Origin: Vibrio artabrorum
GTDB lineage: Bacteria; Pseudomonadota; Gammaproteobacteria; Enterobacterales; Vibrionaceae
DNA length: 64,000 nucleotides
Direction: 5' to 3'
Assembly: GCF_024347295.1 (NCBI RefSeq)
Contig: NZ_AP025458.1
Span: 1,860,001-1,924,000, forward strand
The stretch's first letter is position 1; the number at the start of each line of letters is the position of its first letter. Below, piece by piece: positions 32,302-41,350 of this stretch. Position numbers and translations under genes: made by a program. The notes beneath the pieces were generated by a model, which saw only the letters and a list, made by a program, of their open reading frames with translations, searched no databases and was not told the origin of the DNA.

Positions 32302-33030
32302 ATGTCGACTCGCTCACACAGCGCATCTCACTCAGACAAACCGGCTCGTTCTGGGGTCAAATTAAAACAAAGCCGTCATAAACAGGGCCGAAATAGTGAT
32401 AAAAATAACAGCGCGACTTCGCATAAAAAACCTCACTCAAGTAAACACCGTTACAAAAACAAACCGGCGAATACCAAGCCTAAAGTGACACCTGAAGAGC
32501 GCAAAGTTATTCTCTTCAACAAACCTTTCGATACTCTCAGCCAGTTCACGGATGGTGATGGTAGAAAAACACTAGCGGATTTTATTCCAGTAAAAGAGGT
32601 TTATGCCGCGGGTCGACTCGACCGCGATAGTGAAGGATTAATGGTCTTGACCAATGATGGCATCTTTCAAGCGAAACTGACTCAACCCGACTCTAAATCA
32701 CCCAAGACTTACTGGGCGCAAGTTGAAGGTGCGCCTTCTGAAGAAGATTTAGATAAATTGAGAAAAGGTGTCGAACTAAAAGATGGCATGACACGGCCAG
32801 CTAAAGTCGAAGTCATGCCCCAACCCGAGGTGTGGGATAGAACGCCTCCAGTGCGCTTCAGAGCCGCGATCCCGACAACATGGCTATCGATTACTATTAT
32901 CGAAGGACGTAACCGTCAGGTGAGACGAATGACAGCCAATATCGGTTTCCCTACCCTGCGTCTTATCCGCTATTCAATCGGCAACATGAACGTGGGTCAG
33001 CTTCAGCCCGGTGAGTGGAAAGAGATTTAA
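32302..33030 (+). CDS. rluE: 23S rRNA pseudouridine(2457) synthase RluE
   Basis: RluE converts U2457 of 23S rRNA to pseudouridine. The 242-residue protein has a basic, Lys/Ser-rich N-terminal extension of about 60 residues, longer than E. coli RluE (217 residues in total). The catalytic motif [19 protein letters not shown] with the active-site Asp is near residue 100, and the RsuA-family C-terminal block [22 protein letters not shown] is near 205. RluE is preferred over RluB or RluF because no S4 domain precedes the catalytic domain. Confidence 0.92.
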   Translation: MSTRSHSASHSDKPARSGVKLKQSRHKQGRNSDKNNSATSHKKPHSSKHRYKNKPANTKPKVTPEERKVILFNKPFDTLSQFTDGDGRKTLADFIPVKEVYAAGRLDRDSEGLMVLTNDGIFQAKLTQPDSKSPKTYWAQVEGAPSEEDLDKLRKGVELKDGMTRPAKVEVMPQPEVWDRTPPVRFRAAIPTTWLSITIIEGRNRQVRRMTANIGFPTLRLIRYSIGNMNVGQLQPGEWKEI

Positions 33031-33045
33031 ACGAATTCAATTCTA

Positions 33046-33076
33046 AAAAATGGCCACAAACATTGTGGCCATTTTT
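33046..33076. terminator. Rho-independent terminator after rluE
   Basis: AAAAATGGCCACAA (33046-33059) / TTGTGGCCATTTTT (33063-33076), perfect stem. Confidence 0.92.
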
Positions 33077-33100
33077 ATTTATTACTGCGCGCAAAAGCAA

Positions 33101-33126
33101 AAAAGCCAGTCATATGACTGGCTTTT
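33101..33126. terminator. Rho-independent terminator of the porin gene
   Basis: AAAAGCCAGTCAT (33101-33113) is perfectly complementary to ATGACTGGCTTTT (33114-33126); leftward it ends the porin transcript. Confidence 0.85.
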
Positions 33127-33155
33127 ACAACGTTACTTAACTAAAAATCAAACGA

Positions 33156-34160
33156 TTAGAAGTAGTAGTAAGCCGCTGCGAATACGTAAGTATCTTTGTC
33201 ACCTTTAGGTACGTCAAGTTCTTGTTTAACATCGATACCCATATCAACTTTTTCGCTGTAAGTGTACATTACTGCAACGTTCATGTAGCTGTTATCAGCG
33301 TCAGCTTCATTCTTCTTCTCAGTAGTGTTTGCACCGTAACCAGCAGCAACAGTCAGTTGCTCAGTCGCAGCGTATGAACCAGATAGGTAGTAACCAGTAT
33401 TTTTCAGCTCATCAGCATTAACACCTGTTAGATCCTTCGCATCGCCGTCATCAATCCAAGCGTTAGCACCCAGTTTCACTTTATCTAGCGTTACGTTACC
33501 AGAAAGCGATGTAGTCGTGAACTCAGAATCTTGGCGAGCTTCGTAACCAGCATAGATGTTGAACATGTCTTGCTCTACACCAACATAACCGTTGTAACCC
33601 ATTTCGCCTTTTTCACGGTTATCATCAGTATCAAAAGCAGAGATGCCGTAAGCGATACCAGAAGTCGCGCCTTCGAATTTAACAACGTTGAAAGCATCAG
33701 ATGCATCACCAGCAGAAGCGCCAAACTCGTAAGTCATGTCGCCAGCACCGTCAACTTTATCTAAAGCTGTATCGTTTTCCCAACCGAAAGATGCGACACC
33801 AACACCCGTGTCAAAACCTAACCAAGCTTTATCTACGTCTGTAGCAGGGCCTGATTGGATGTCTTTTTTTGCTTGCTCATCAGAGTTGTAGTTCATCATT
33901 AGGTCAGTTTCAAAGTAACCAATCCAACGGTTGTTTTTGTAGTTTACTGCAACAGTAAGACCCGTTGCCCAGTCGTCGTAAATCGCTTTTGTATCTGTAT
34001 CGTAGTAACCACCAAGACCCCATGAACCAGATACTGAGAACTGATCTTTCTGCATGCTGTCAAACTCAAACATTGGTTTAGAGTTTTCAGAGTTAGTTTG
34101 TACTGCAAATGCAGATGTAGATACTGCTGCGATTGCTAGCGCTAGAATAGTCTTTTTCAT
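33156..34160 (-). CDS. Gram-negative outer-membrane porin
   Basis: A 334-residue outer-membrane beta-barrel. Residues 1-19 are a signal peptide (MKKTILALAIAAVSTSAFA). The mature chain shows alternating beta-strand patterns such as GSWGLGGYYDTDTK, WIGYFETDLMM and KLGANAWIDD, and ends in AAYYYF, the terminal Phe recognised by the Bam machinery. The sequence is acidic, as usual for marine porins. It resembles the Vibrio/Photobacterium OmpL/OmpU-type porins but I cannot assign a specific name. Codon use is strongly biased, consistent with high expression. Confidence 0.85.
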   Translation of the reverse strand: MKKTILALAIAAVSTSAFAVQTNSENSKPMFEFDSMQKDQFSVSGSWGLGGYYDTDTKAIYDDWATGLTVAVNYKNNRWIGYFETDLMMNYNSDEQAKKDIQSGPATDVDKAWLGFDTGVGVASFGWENDTALDKVDGAGDMTYEFGASAGDASDAFNVVKFEGATSGIAYGISAFDTDDNREKGEMGYNGYVGVEQDMFNIYAGYEARQDSEFTTTSLSGNVTLDKVKLGANAWIDDGDAKDLTGVNADELKNTGYYLSGSYAATEQLTVAAGYGANTTEKKNEADADNSYMNVAVMYTYSEKVDMGIDVKQELDVPKGDKDTYVFAAAYYYF

Positions 34161-34226
34161 AATAAGTCCACTGCCTTTTCTAAGAATGGGAGATCCTTGC
34201 CCGGTTCCCTTTTATTTTTTATGACT

Positions 34227-34257
34227 GCTGATTACCACTCTATGTTGGCTAATCAGC
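34227..34257 (-). promoter_or_regulatory. Hairpin in the porin leader
   Basis: GCTGATTA (34227-34234) / TAATCAGC (34250-34257) is perfect, with an inner CCA/TGG pairing. It is 67-97 bases upstream of the porin ATG and lacks a T run, so it may be a 5'-stabilising stem or an operator. Confidence 0.45.
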
Positions 34258-34673
34258 GCCACTAAATTTCGAAGCCTAGATTGCAAAATATTATCCTGCG
34301 TGTCAAATAAACTAAAAACACACCCAAAAAAATATAAAAACCAACAAAATCAATGATTTACATAAAATTTCACCATTTTACGAGTAATGTAACCTTTCTT
34401 TTATCAAGAAATTTCACAACCGTATAAAACAATAAATTAGAATAAAACACCAATAAATACCTAAAAAAACCATTTAAATGAAATTTAAAACCTGCAATAT
34501 GATTATTTTTGATATTTATATTTCACAAGAGAGGTGTATTCGTTAAGTTCTTGATGGTTCAGTTTTTTTTTGTGAAGAAGATCTACCTTTGATTCAAAAG
34601 CAAGCTATTTTGTCTTAAATGTACCGACTAGTGATATGTGCTACTATCTTCGCTCCGTTACGTAGGTCACAGT
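34258..34673. other. AT-rich region between the porin and dinG (divergent promoters)
   Basis: Very A/T-rich, with poly-A and poly-T blocks. It carries the porin and dinG promoters. AT-rich tracts are typical of ToxR- or H-NS-controlled porin promoters, but no consensus box stands out. I find no CTG-N10-CAG LexA site for dinG. Confidence 0.4.
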
Positions 34674-36749
34674 ATGCTAACTACTAAAATTCAAAACTCT
34701 ATTCGCACCAGTTATCAAAACCTCCAAGATCAGTTGGACAACTTCGTCCCGCGACGTGCTCAAAATTATCTTGTTGCAGAAATTGCCAAGACACTTTGTG
34801 GTCAATACCACAAAAGTCATCGCATGATTGTTGCTGAAGCAGGAACAGGGATTGGGAAATCACTGGCGTATTTAATGGCCACAATTCCTGTCGCGGTGAT
34901 CAATAATCGAAAAATCATCATTTCGACAGCGACGGTTGCTCTACAAGAACAACTCGTCAATAAAGATCTCCCTCTATATAGAAGGCTCACTGACAGAGAG
35001 TTCTCATTTATACTCGCGAAAGGCAGACAACGTTACTGTTGCTCAGAGAAACTGGCCGCTGCGTGTGGTGTTGATGGCGGGCAAATGGCGATGTTCGAAT
35101 CCAAACCAAAGAAAAAGGATATCGAACAACTGCAAACCATGTACCGTAGTTTGGCTCAAGGAAAATGGGATGGCGACCGCGACTCATGGCCGAAACCCAT
35201 CGACAACATGATTTGGCAAATGATCGTAAGTGATAAGCACAGCTGCAACAATAGTATGCCAACACATAGAGATTGCCCTTTCCAAAAAGCCCGTTCAGAG
35301 CTAGATAAAGCAGACGTCATTATTGCTAATCACAGTTTGGTGATGGCCGACGCTGACTTAGGTGGCGGCGTTATTCTTCCAGAACCAGAAAATAGCATCT
35401 ATATATTCGATGAGGCGCATCATTTACCTCATGTCGCGCGAGATCACTCGTCCGCAGCAGCGAGCTTGAAAGGCGCGGCTTCTTGGTTAGAGCGCTTGAA
35501 TCAATCGATCACTAAGCTTTCGGGTTTAGCGGACGAAAAACGCGTCCATCGATTTAGAAATGAGTTGCAGGATTCTGTGCAGCAATTGATCCCTACCCTA
35601 AACCAGCTAAGTAAACAGTTTGACGCGACCCATTTTGAAGAAGGACTTTACCGCTTCGAACATGGTGATCTGCCAGAGTGGCTTGAAAACGAATCGAAAG
35701 ACCTTAAACAGCTCACTCAAAAGGCGAGCCAAGCCGTCGCGAAAATCGCTGATCTTATCGCTGAACGAGTCAAAGACGGCGAACTGTCAGCCAAGCTGGC
35801 CGAGCCAGCTCTGGCTGAAATCGGCTTCTACATACAAAGAACCGAAAATCTGGCTCAAGTTTGGCGTTTAATGGCTGAACCTAAACGTGAAAAAGGCGCT
35901 CCTTTGGCGCGCTGGTTGGAATTGAGTAAAGAAAACGAGGGCGACTTTGTTGTCAATGTCTCTCCGTTAGAGGTTGGTTGGCAGCTAGACCAACAGATTT
36001 GGAGTCGCTGTGTGGGCGCGGTATTAGTTTCAGCAACAATGAGAGCCCTTAACTCCTTTCATTTTTTCTGTCATCAAGCCGGTATCAGCCAAAAAACAGA
36101 AGATGGCGTGCAATTTCTGGCTTTAGCATCCCCGTTTGATTACCAAAATCAAGCGGAGCTGGTCGTTCCAGCAATGAAATACGAGCCTCAAGCACCGCAG
36201 TTTACCGAATATCTTATTGAAATATTGCCCGAGGTGATTGAGGACAACAAAGCCAATCTGGTTCTATTCTCATCGTATTGGCAAATGAACAAAGTTGCCG
36301 AAGCTTTGGAAGCCGATTTCGTGAAAAAGTCTTGGGCGTTACAGGTCCAAGGTGACACTTCACGCACAGAAATCCTAAAAAAACATAAAAAGCTGATCAA
36401 ATTGGGGAAAACCAGTGTTCTTTTTGGAACCGGTAGCTTTTCTGAAGGTCTTGATTTACCAGGAGAGTTGCTTGAAAACTTGATCATCACCAAGATTCCA
36501 TTTGGTGTACCTACATCACCGGTAGAGCAAGCCCATTCTGAATATATCGAATCACGAGGAGGCAATCCATTCATGCAGATTACGGTACCAGAAGCGAGTA
36601 AAAAGCTTATTCAATCTGTCGGACGATTACTGCGTAAAGAACGAGATTCTGGTAAAGTCACCATCCTTGATCGGCGCATCGTCACGAAGCGATACGGTAA
36701 ATCTTTACTCGACTCGTTACCGCCGTTTAAAAGAACGATAAAATACTAA
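34674..36749 (+). CDS. dinG: ATP-dependent DNA helicase DinG
   Basis: DinG is a 5'-3' superfamily 2 helicase (XPD-like) that unwinds R-loops and other structures. ATG 34674 gives 691 residues (MLTTKIQNSIRTSYQNLQDQL). Walker A AGTGIGKSLAYLM is near residue 55; the DEAH box FDEAHHLPHVARDHS is near 247. The cysteines in GRQRYCCSEKLAAAC and HSCNNSMPTHRDCPF match the [4Fe-4S] cluster site of DinG. The C-terminal half has the GTGSFSEGLDLPGE and QSVGRLLRKERDSG motifs VI region. In E. coli dinG is SOS-induced; no clear LexA box is seen here. Confidence 0.96.
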   Translation: MLTTKIQNSIRTSYQNLQDQLDNFVPRRAQNYLVAEIAKTLCGQYHKSHRMIVAEAGTGIGKSLAYLMATIPVAVINNRKIIISTATVALQEQLVNKDLPLYRRLTDREFSFILAKGRQRYCCSEKLAAACGVDGGQMAMFESKPKKKDIEQLQTMYRSLAQGKWDGDRDSWPKPIDNMIWQMIVSDKHSCNNSMPTHRDCPFQKARSELDKADVIIANHSLVMADADLGGGVILPEPENSIYIFDEAHHLPHVARDHSSAAASLKGAASWLERLNQSITKLSGLADEKRVHRFRNELQDSVQQLIPTLNQLSKQFDATHFEEGLYRFEHGDLPEWLENESKDLKQLTQKASQAVAKIADLIAERVKDGELSAKLAEPALAEIGFYIQRTENLAQVWRLMAEPKREKGAPLARWLELSKENEGDFVVNVSPLEVGWQLDQQIWSRCVGAVLVSATMRALNSFHFFCHQAGISQKTEDGVQFLALASPFDYQNQAELVVPAMKYEPQAPQFTEYLIEILPEVIEDNKANLVLFSSYWQMNKVAEALEADFVKKSWALQVQGDTSRTEILKKHKKLIKLGKTSVLFGTGSFSEGLDLPGELLENLIITKIPFGVPTSPVEQAHSEYIESRGGNPFMQITVPEASKKLIQSVGRLLRKERDSGKVTILDRRIVTKRYGKSLLDSLPPFKRTIKY

Positions 36750-36877
36750 TTTAGCCATCGTATCGGTGGCTTTGGGTCTCACATCGCTTGACCCTTGCAT
36801 TCACAACTGTGCATGACTAACCCAAAGGTTACTCATGCCGCTGCCCTATCAGCACATAATGAGAACAATAGCTATTT

Positions 36878-37657
36878 ATGGACATGATTGAACCAACCAT
36901 GTTGGTTGTACTTGCTTTGGTTGCTTTTGCAGCCGGCTTTATTGATGCCGTGGCTGGTGGAGGCGGAATGCTAACCGTCCCTGCTTTACTATCACTTGGC
37001 CTACCGCCGCATATTGCACTGGGGACCAATAAGCTCGCAGCAACGTTTGCTTCATCAACGGCAGCCTTGACCTATTACCGTAAAAAGCTATTTAAGCCTC
37101 AATGCTGGATCAACGCGTTCATCGCCACACTCATCGGTGCAACCATTGGTACATTAACCGTCGACGCCATCAGCACCGAATGGCTAGAGAAAGCACTACC
37201 ACTCGTAATTTTAGCGGCTGCCGTCTACACCATTTTTCACAAGACGCCAGATGCAAACAACAATGCGTCACCGAAACCGTGTCCGATACTTAAGAGAAAG
37301 CAAAAGTTTCAAGGGTTGATATTGGGGTTTTATGATGGTGTTGCAGGCCCTGGAACCGGGGCTTTTTGGACGGTAAGTTCGATGGCTCTGTATCGCCTAA
37401 ATATCTTACTGGCTTCTGGCCTATCAAAAGCGATGAACTTTACCAGTAACCTCACCTCTTTAATCACTTTCGCGATCCTCGGACATATCGATTGGGTACT
37501 TGGTTTAACCATGGGTGTATGCTTAATGGCAGGCGCATTCGTAGGGGCACACTCTGCTATTCGTTTTGGTGCCACTTTTATAAGGCCGGTATTTGTCACC
37601 GTTGTGAGTATTCTCGCGCTCAAGCTGGCATACGAAGCGTGGTTTGTGAACTTATAG
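36878..37657 (+). CDS. TSUP family transporter (TauE/SafE, YfcA-like)
   Basis: A 259-residue inner-membrane protein with about eight helices. The TSUP signatures are AAGFIDAVAGGGGMLTVPALLSLG near residue 18, LGTNKLAATFASS near 48 and the repeat-half motif GFYDGVAGPGTGAFWTV near 148. Family members move sulfite, sulfoacetate or other organosulfur anions; the E. coli homologue YfcA has no firm substrate. It lies between dinG and priC without obvious operon partners. Confidence 0.88.
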   Translation: MDMIEPTMLVVLALVAFAAGFIDAVAGGGGMLTVPALLSLGLPPHIALGTNKLAATFASSTAALTYYRKKLFKPQCWINAFIATLIGATIGTLTVDAISTEWLEKALPLVILAAAVYTIFHKTPDANNNASPKPCPILKRKQKFQGLILGFYDGVAGPGTGAFWTVSSMALYRLNILLASGLSKAMNFTSNLTSLITFAILGHIDWVLGLTMGVCLMAGAFVGAHSAIRFGATFIRPVFVTVVSILALKLAYEAWFVNL

Positions 37658-37679
37658 CCACCAACATTTGGGCGAAGAG

Positions 37680-38228
37680 ATGAATCATTTTTCAAAATTA
37701 AAAAGCGTCATTGATACCTTGGTTGGCCATTGTTCTCAAGTCGACATAGGGCGAGGAGCATATCACCAAGCCTTGTTCGACCGCACTTTATTTAAGTCGA
37801 GAGCGTTTACTTTGCTGCCCTATGCACTCGAAGCGCAAGCGACTTATCACACCATATTGCGTGAACAAACCACCAATCAGCTCACCGCATCAAGAGCAAA
37901 CTATCTGACGGAAAAGTTAACCAATCAGATAGGTGCCATTCAAAGAGAGCTTGCCAATCATGATTTACGTCTAGATCGAAAAAGTAAGTCCGGGAAAAAC
38001 CTAAATGACTTATATAATGAACTCGCACAGCACCAAGATTGGCAAAAGCGGTTGGTCGATTTGGTACGAATACGAAAGTTAGCGTTTGATTCTGCGCCTC
38101 GTCACAGTAAGAAAAAAGCGGAAGAGGCTTGGCAGTTAGCCAAAGAACGACTAGAACGCTGTGAAGACTCAATGAAAAATATTGAGAGACTGATTAACTT
38201 AGAGAACCCTAAGCGAAATGAACACTGA
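37680..38228 (+). CDS. priC: Primosomal replication protein PriC
   Basis: PriC helps reload DnaB helicase at stalled forks independently of PriA. The 182-residue helical, basic protein has ALFDRTLFKSRAFTLLPYALEA near residue 30, EKLTNQIGAIQRELAN near 76, QHQDWQKRLVDLVRIRK near 120 and RLERCEDSMKNIERLINL at the end, the pattern of the family. ATG 37680 is used; a TTG at 37668 is possible and neither has a strong ribosome site. The end overlaps rsmS by 11 bp. The priC-rsmS pair is also found in E. coli. Confidence 0.88.
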   Translation: MNHFSKLKSVIDTLVGHCSQVDIGRGAYHQALFDRTLFKSRAFTLLPYALEAQATYHTILREQTTNQLTASRANYLTEKLTNQIGAIQRELANHDLRLDRKSKSGKNLNDLYNELAQHQDWQKRLVDLVRIRKLAFDSAPRHSKKKAEEAWQLAKERLERCEDSMKNIERLINLENPKRNEH

Positions 38229-38388
38229 TCACACTCCATCACCACTGAATAATGCACCAGAAGAGGTGAAATTAGCGGTCGACCTGATCTATCTGCTCGA
38301 AAGCAACGACATTGACCCAAAGGTCGCGTTGGCGGCCATTAAGATCGTCCAACAAGATTTACAATCCAAACTAGCATCTAGCATCTAG
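38218..38388 (+). CDS. rsmS: RsmS/YbaM family small protein (DUF2496)
   Basis: A 56-residue protein, short enough to be missed by length filters. It reads [20 protein letters not shown] and continues [20 protein letters not shown], closely matching E. coli YbaM ([21 protein letters not shown]). RsmS was described as a pleiotropic regulator in Pectobacterium (Rsm pathway). Its ATG lies inside the 3' end of priC, so it is likely coupled. The last six residues (LASSI and stop) are written by a 7-bp tandem repeat. Confidence 0.88.
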   Translation: [56 protein letters not shown]

Positions 38389-38412
38389 CATCTAGCATCT
38401 AGCATCTAGCAT
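38371..38412 (+). repeat. Tandem heptamer array CTAGCAT x6 across the rsmS stop codon
   Basis: Six perfect, uninterrupted copies of CTAGCAT from 38371 to 38412. The array starts in rsmS codon 52, contains the stop TAG, and ends 19 bases before the roxA ATG. Confidence 0.97.
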
Positions 38413-38431
38413 AAAAATATACAGGATTCAC

Positions 38432-39565
38432 ATGTACCAACTTAGCTTTTCTATGCCCGAGTTTCTTGACAACTACTGGCATAAAAAACCCACCATCTTA
38501 AAAGGTGGCTTCCAAAACTTCGTCGACCCAATGTCGCCAGAAGAACTGGCAGGTTTATCGATGGAAGAAGAAGTGGATTCTCGCTTTGTCTCTAACCTCA
38601 ACAACCAATGGACGGCAGAACATGGTCCATTTTCCGAAGAGAAATTTGCCAATCTCACTGAAACTCATTGGCAATTGATCGTTCAAGCGGCGAACCACTG
38701 GCACCAAGGTGCAAATCAGTTAACAGAAGCGTTTCAAGTGTTACCAAACTGGTTATTCGACGATCTCATGATTTGCTATTCGGCACCAGAGGGCGGTGTG
38801 GGTCCGCACATTGATCAATATGATGTATTCATCATCCAAGGCCAAGGTAAGCGTCAGTGGAAAGTGGGGGCGAAAGATGTCGGTCAATATAAAGAGACAA
38901 TACAAGCGTCTGCACTTCGTCAAATAGAAGGTTTTGAGCCGATCATTGATGAAACTTTAGAGCCGGGCGATATCCTTTATATCCCACCAGGCTTCCCGCA
39001 TGAAGGTAACACGCTAGAGCCGTCAATGAGCTACTCAATTGGCTACCGTTCTCCTAAAGAACAAGAGCTGATCAGCAACTTTGCCGATTTTGTGCTTGCT
39101 CATGATATGGGTGACGTACACCTGCACGATCCAGAATTCAAAATGCAAGAAGGCTACGGAAAAATTCGTTCATCGGATTTAAGCAACCTAACAGGCATGT
39201 TGAAATCGGCATTAGAACAACCAGAAACCATCCGTGAATTCATGGGGTGTTTGCTGAGCCAATCCCGCCACCAGCTTGATATTGTTGCGCCTGAGCCATT
39301 ATGGACTGAAGAAGAAATCATCCAGCACTTGGAGTCAGAAGGTGAAATTCACCGAGTATCAGGTTTAAAAGCACTCTACCATGAAGGCGACAGCAACACG
39401 GCTTTCATCAATGGTGAAGTCGTGAACGTTGAAAAAGCGGACGCATCGCTACTCAACGTACTTTGCGATGATACTGTCCTGAATTCAGCAACGCTCCTGA
39501 CGTCTTCCGGCGTAACAATAGTGACGGATTTGGTCAACAAAGGTTACTGGTTTATCGAAGACTAA
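38432..39565 (+). CDS. roxA: 50S ribosomal protein L16 arginine 3-hydroxylase (RoxA/YcfD)
   Basis: A JmjC/cupin 2-oxoglutarate- and Fe(II)-dependent oxygenase that hydroxylates Arg81 of L16. The 377-residue length fits E. coli YcfD. The iron ligands are visible as His126 and Asp128 in GPHIDQYDVF and His190 in IPPGFPHEGNT. The N-terminus FLDNYWHKKPTILKGGF is the usual start of the fold; the C-terminal winged-helix region (EEIIQHLESEGEIHRVSGLK) completes it. It follows rsmS by 43 bp across the heptamer array. Confidence 0.95.
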   Translation: MYQLSFSMPEFLDNYWHKKPTILKGGFQNFVDPMSPEELAGLSMEEEVDSRFVSNLNNQWTAEHGPFSEEKFANLTETHWQLIVQAANHWHQGANQLTEAFQVLPNWLFDDLMICYSAPEGGVGPHIDQYDVFIIQGQGKRQWKVGAKDVGQYKETIQASALRQIEGFEPIIDETLEPGDILYIPPGFPHEGNTLEPSMSYSIGYRSPKEQELISNFADFVLAHDMGDVHLHDPEFKMQEGYGKIRSSDLSNLTGMLKSALEQPETIREFMGCLLSQSRHQLDIVAPEPLWTEEEIIQHLESEGEIHRVSGLKALYHEGDSNTAFINGEVVNVEKADASLLNVLCDDTVLNSATLLTSSGVTIVTDLVNKGYWFIED

Positions 39566-39615
39566 CTGTGTTGACTGGTTGCGACAAGCCTTAGAGCCTA
39601 GAACGTTAACACGAT

Positions 39616-39653
39616 AAAAAGGGATAAATGAAGATCTTCGTTTGTCCCTTTTT
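39616..39653 (+). terminator. Rho-independent terminator after roxA
   Basis: AAAAAGGGA (39616-39624) / TCCCTTTTT (39645-39653) with an inner GAAGATCTTC palindrome, giving a long near-perfect stem. Confidence 0.88.
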
Positions 39654-39765
39654 CTGTTCAGAGGTGACTCAACCTTAAATACCCAAACCTTGAACTAGCC
39701 ACCATTTTCAGATTAGTTTTTATAATCCAAGTTATAGATTTTTATCTTGCTCAACTTCACACTTT

Positions 39766-39788
39766 TTGATTGCTAAGCTCGCAATCAA
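39766..39788. promoter_or_regulatory. Palindrome in the emrD promoter region (possible operator)
   Basis: TTGATTGC (39766-39773) and GCAATCAA (39781-39788) form a perfect 8-bp inverted repeat with a 7-bp spacer, about 105 bp upstream of emrD. If TAATAT (39793-39798) is the -10, the palindrome covers the -35. The regulator is unknown. The rest of the 39654-39891 gap shows nothing else. Confidence 0.5.
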
Positions 39789-39891
39789 GCTCTAATATCT
39801 CGCGCCTAGATTCCCTGAACACTTTATTTATTTAGCTCTCCCTAATGGAGTGCTAAGGCTTTTTACGTCCTATTTTTGGAGAGATACGCAA

Positions 39892-41097
39892 ATGTCCGCC
39901 TCGTTTCCATTAGCGAAACTGACCTTTTTAATCGCTATTCTGACAGCCGTAGGTCAAATGACTCAAACAATGTATGTGCCTTCTATCGGTCACATGGCGG
40001 GTGAGTTCTTCGTTTCGGCGTCTTCACTTCAAGCTGTGATGGCATGCTACTTAATCCCTTATGGTCTGTCGCAATTTGTCTATGGACCGCTTTCTGATCG
40101 CCTAGGCCGTAAACCTATCATCATTGCTGGTTTGATCATCTATATCATCGGTACTTTGGTCGCATTGTTCGCTAATGATTATGAATGGTTCTTAATGGGT
40201 AGCTTTATCCAAGGTTTGGGCATCGGTTGTGGCGGTGCAATGTCTCGTACGCTGACTCGTGACTGTTTTGAAGGCGTAGAATTGCACCGTGCCAACAGCT
40301 TAATCAGTATGTGTGTGATTTTCTCGCCGTTGATGGCTCCGGTTCTGGGGGGATACTTAACCGAAGCTTTTGGTTGGCGATCTAGCTACTTATTCCTTGC
40401 GCTCTTTGGTATCGCGGTTGTGATCACCATGATGACAAGCATGATGGAAACACTGCCGAAAGAACGACGTAAGCATGAATCGGTCGCTAACAGCTACAAA
40501 TTCGTTCTGTCTGACAAACGTTTCCAAGGTTTCTTACTGGTATTAGTCGCCACATTCGCTGGTGTGGCCGTCTTTGAAGCTGCGGCAGGCGTGTTACTGG
40601 GTGGTGTACTTGGCTTACCGGCGACCACAGTAAGCTTGTTGTTTGTCTTGCCGATACCGGGTTATTTGGTCGGCGCAGGCTTATCGAGTTACATCGCACA
40701 ACGTGGCTCTGAGCGCCGTGTACTGAATGTTGGTCTAGTGGCGATCCTAGTAGGCTCAACAGTGGTGTTGATACCGGGTCTATTTGGTCAAACAACAGCA
40801 TTCACTTTGATTGGCGGTGCCACCATTTACTTCTTGGGCGCTGGCATCTTATTCCCTGCGGCAACAACAGGAGCACTCTCACCGTTCCCATACCATGCCG
40901 GTACGGGGGGCGCAATCTTAGGGGGTATGCAGAACCTAGGGGCAGGTATCGCAACGCTATTGGCCTCGTTCTTCCCCGTTCAAGACCAACTGCCACTGGG
41001 TTGTTTGATGATTGTGATGTCTTTTATCGTTCTGCTTGGTTTGCGTTGGGTCAATCGTAAACATGACCACTCAAACGAAATGCCATTGGCTATCTAA
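39892..41097 (+). CDS. emrD: Multidrug efflux MFS transporter EmrD
   Basis: A 401-residue major facilitator superfamily antiporter of the Bcr/CflA/EmrD group, with 12 predicted helices. The N-terminal helix LTAVGQMTQTMYVPSIGHMA and motif A GPLSDRLGRKPIII near residue 65 match E. coli EmrD, as do MSRTLTRDCF and LFPAATTGALSPFPYHAGT near 325. ATG 39892 follows GGAGAG at good spacing; the upstream in-frame extension is not supported. EmrD exports amphipathic drugs by proton exchange; here the substrate is inferred from the family. Confidence 0.9.
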   Translation: MSASFPLAKLTFLIAILTAVGQMTQTMYVPSIGHMAGEFFVSASSLQAVMACYLIPYGLSQFVYGPLSDRLGRKPIIIAGLIIYIIGTLVALFANDYEWFLMGSFIQGLGIGCGGAMSRTLTRDCFEGVELHRANSLISMCVIFSPLMAPVLGGYLTEAFGWRSSYLFLALFGIAVVITMMTSMMETLPKERRKHESVANSYKFVLSDKRFQGFLLVLVATFAGVAVFEAAAGVLLGGVLGLPATTVSLLFVLPIPGYLVGAGLSSYIAQRGSERRVLNVGLVAILVGSTVVLIPGLFGQTTAFTLIGGATIYFLGAGILFPAATTGALSPFPYHAGTGGAILGGMQNLGAGIATLLASFFPVQDQLPLGCLMIVMSFIVLLGLRWVNRKHDHSNEMPLAI

Positions 41098-41123
41098 AGT
41101 AAAACTCAAATCCTGCCTAAACA

Positions 41124-41159
41124 AAAAGAGGGACATGCTGAAAAGTGTGTCCCTCTTTT
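41124..41159 (+). terminator. Rho-independent terminator after emrD
   Basis: AAAAGAGGGACA (41124-41135) / TGTCCCTCTTTT (41148-41159), perfect stem. Confidence 0.9.
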
Positions 41160-41350
41160 ATTGTACGTTTTCTCTAGACTGACGTCTCACATCAATTTCA
41201 TTAAACATTACTTTGATTTTTTGAAAACAATAACAGACACTTATGCTAAAAGTGCATGTCCGACATCTAACTATCAATACTGTCATTGGAACAACTCCAG
41301 CGTATCTAGGCTCTAATAAAAAAAGATACTGTAATCAAGGAATACCAACC

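Noticed and set aside
34500..34673. LexA box for dinG, expected from E. coli
   Set aside because: No CTG-N10-CAG element is present on either strand in the promoter region.
38371..38412. CRISPR array
   Set aside because: The 7-bp units are contiguous with no spacers, so this is a simple tandem repeat; the same applies to 55401-55470.
41243..41350. 36-residue N-terminal extension of ptrB
   Set aside because: Low similarity to oligopeptidase B and no ribosome site; the family alignment starts at ATG 41351.
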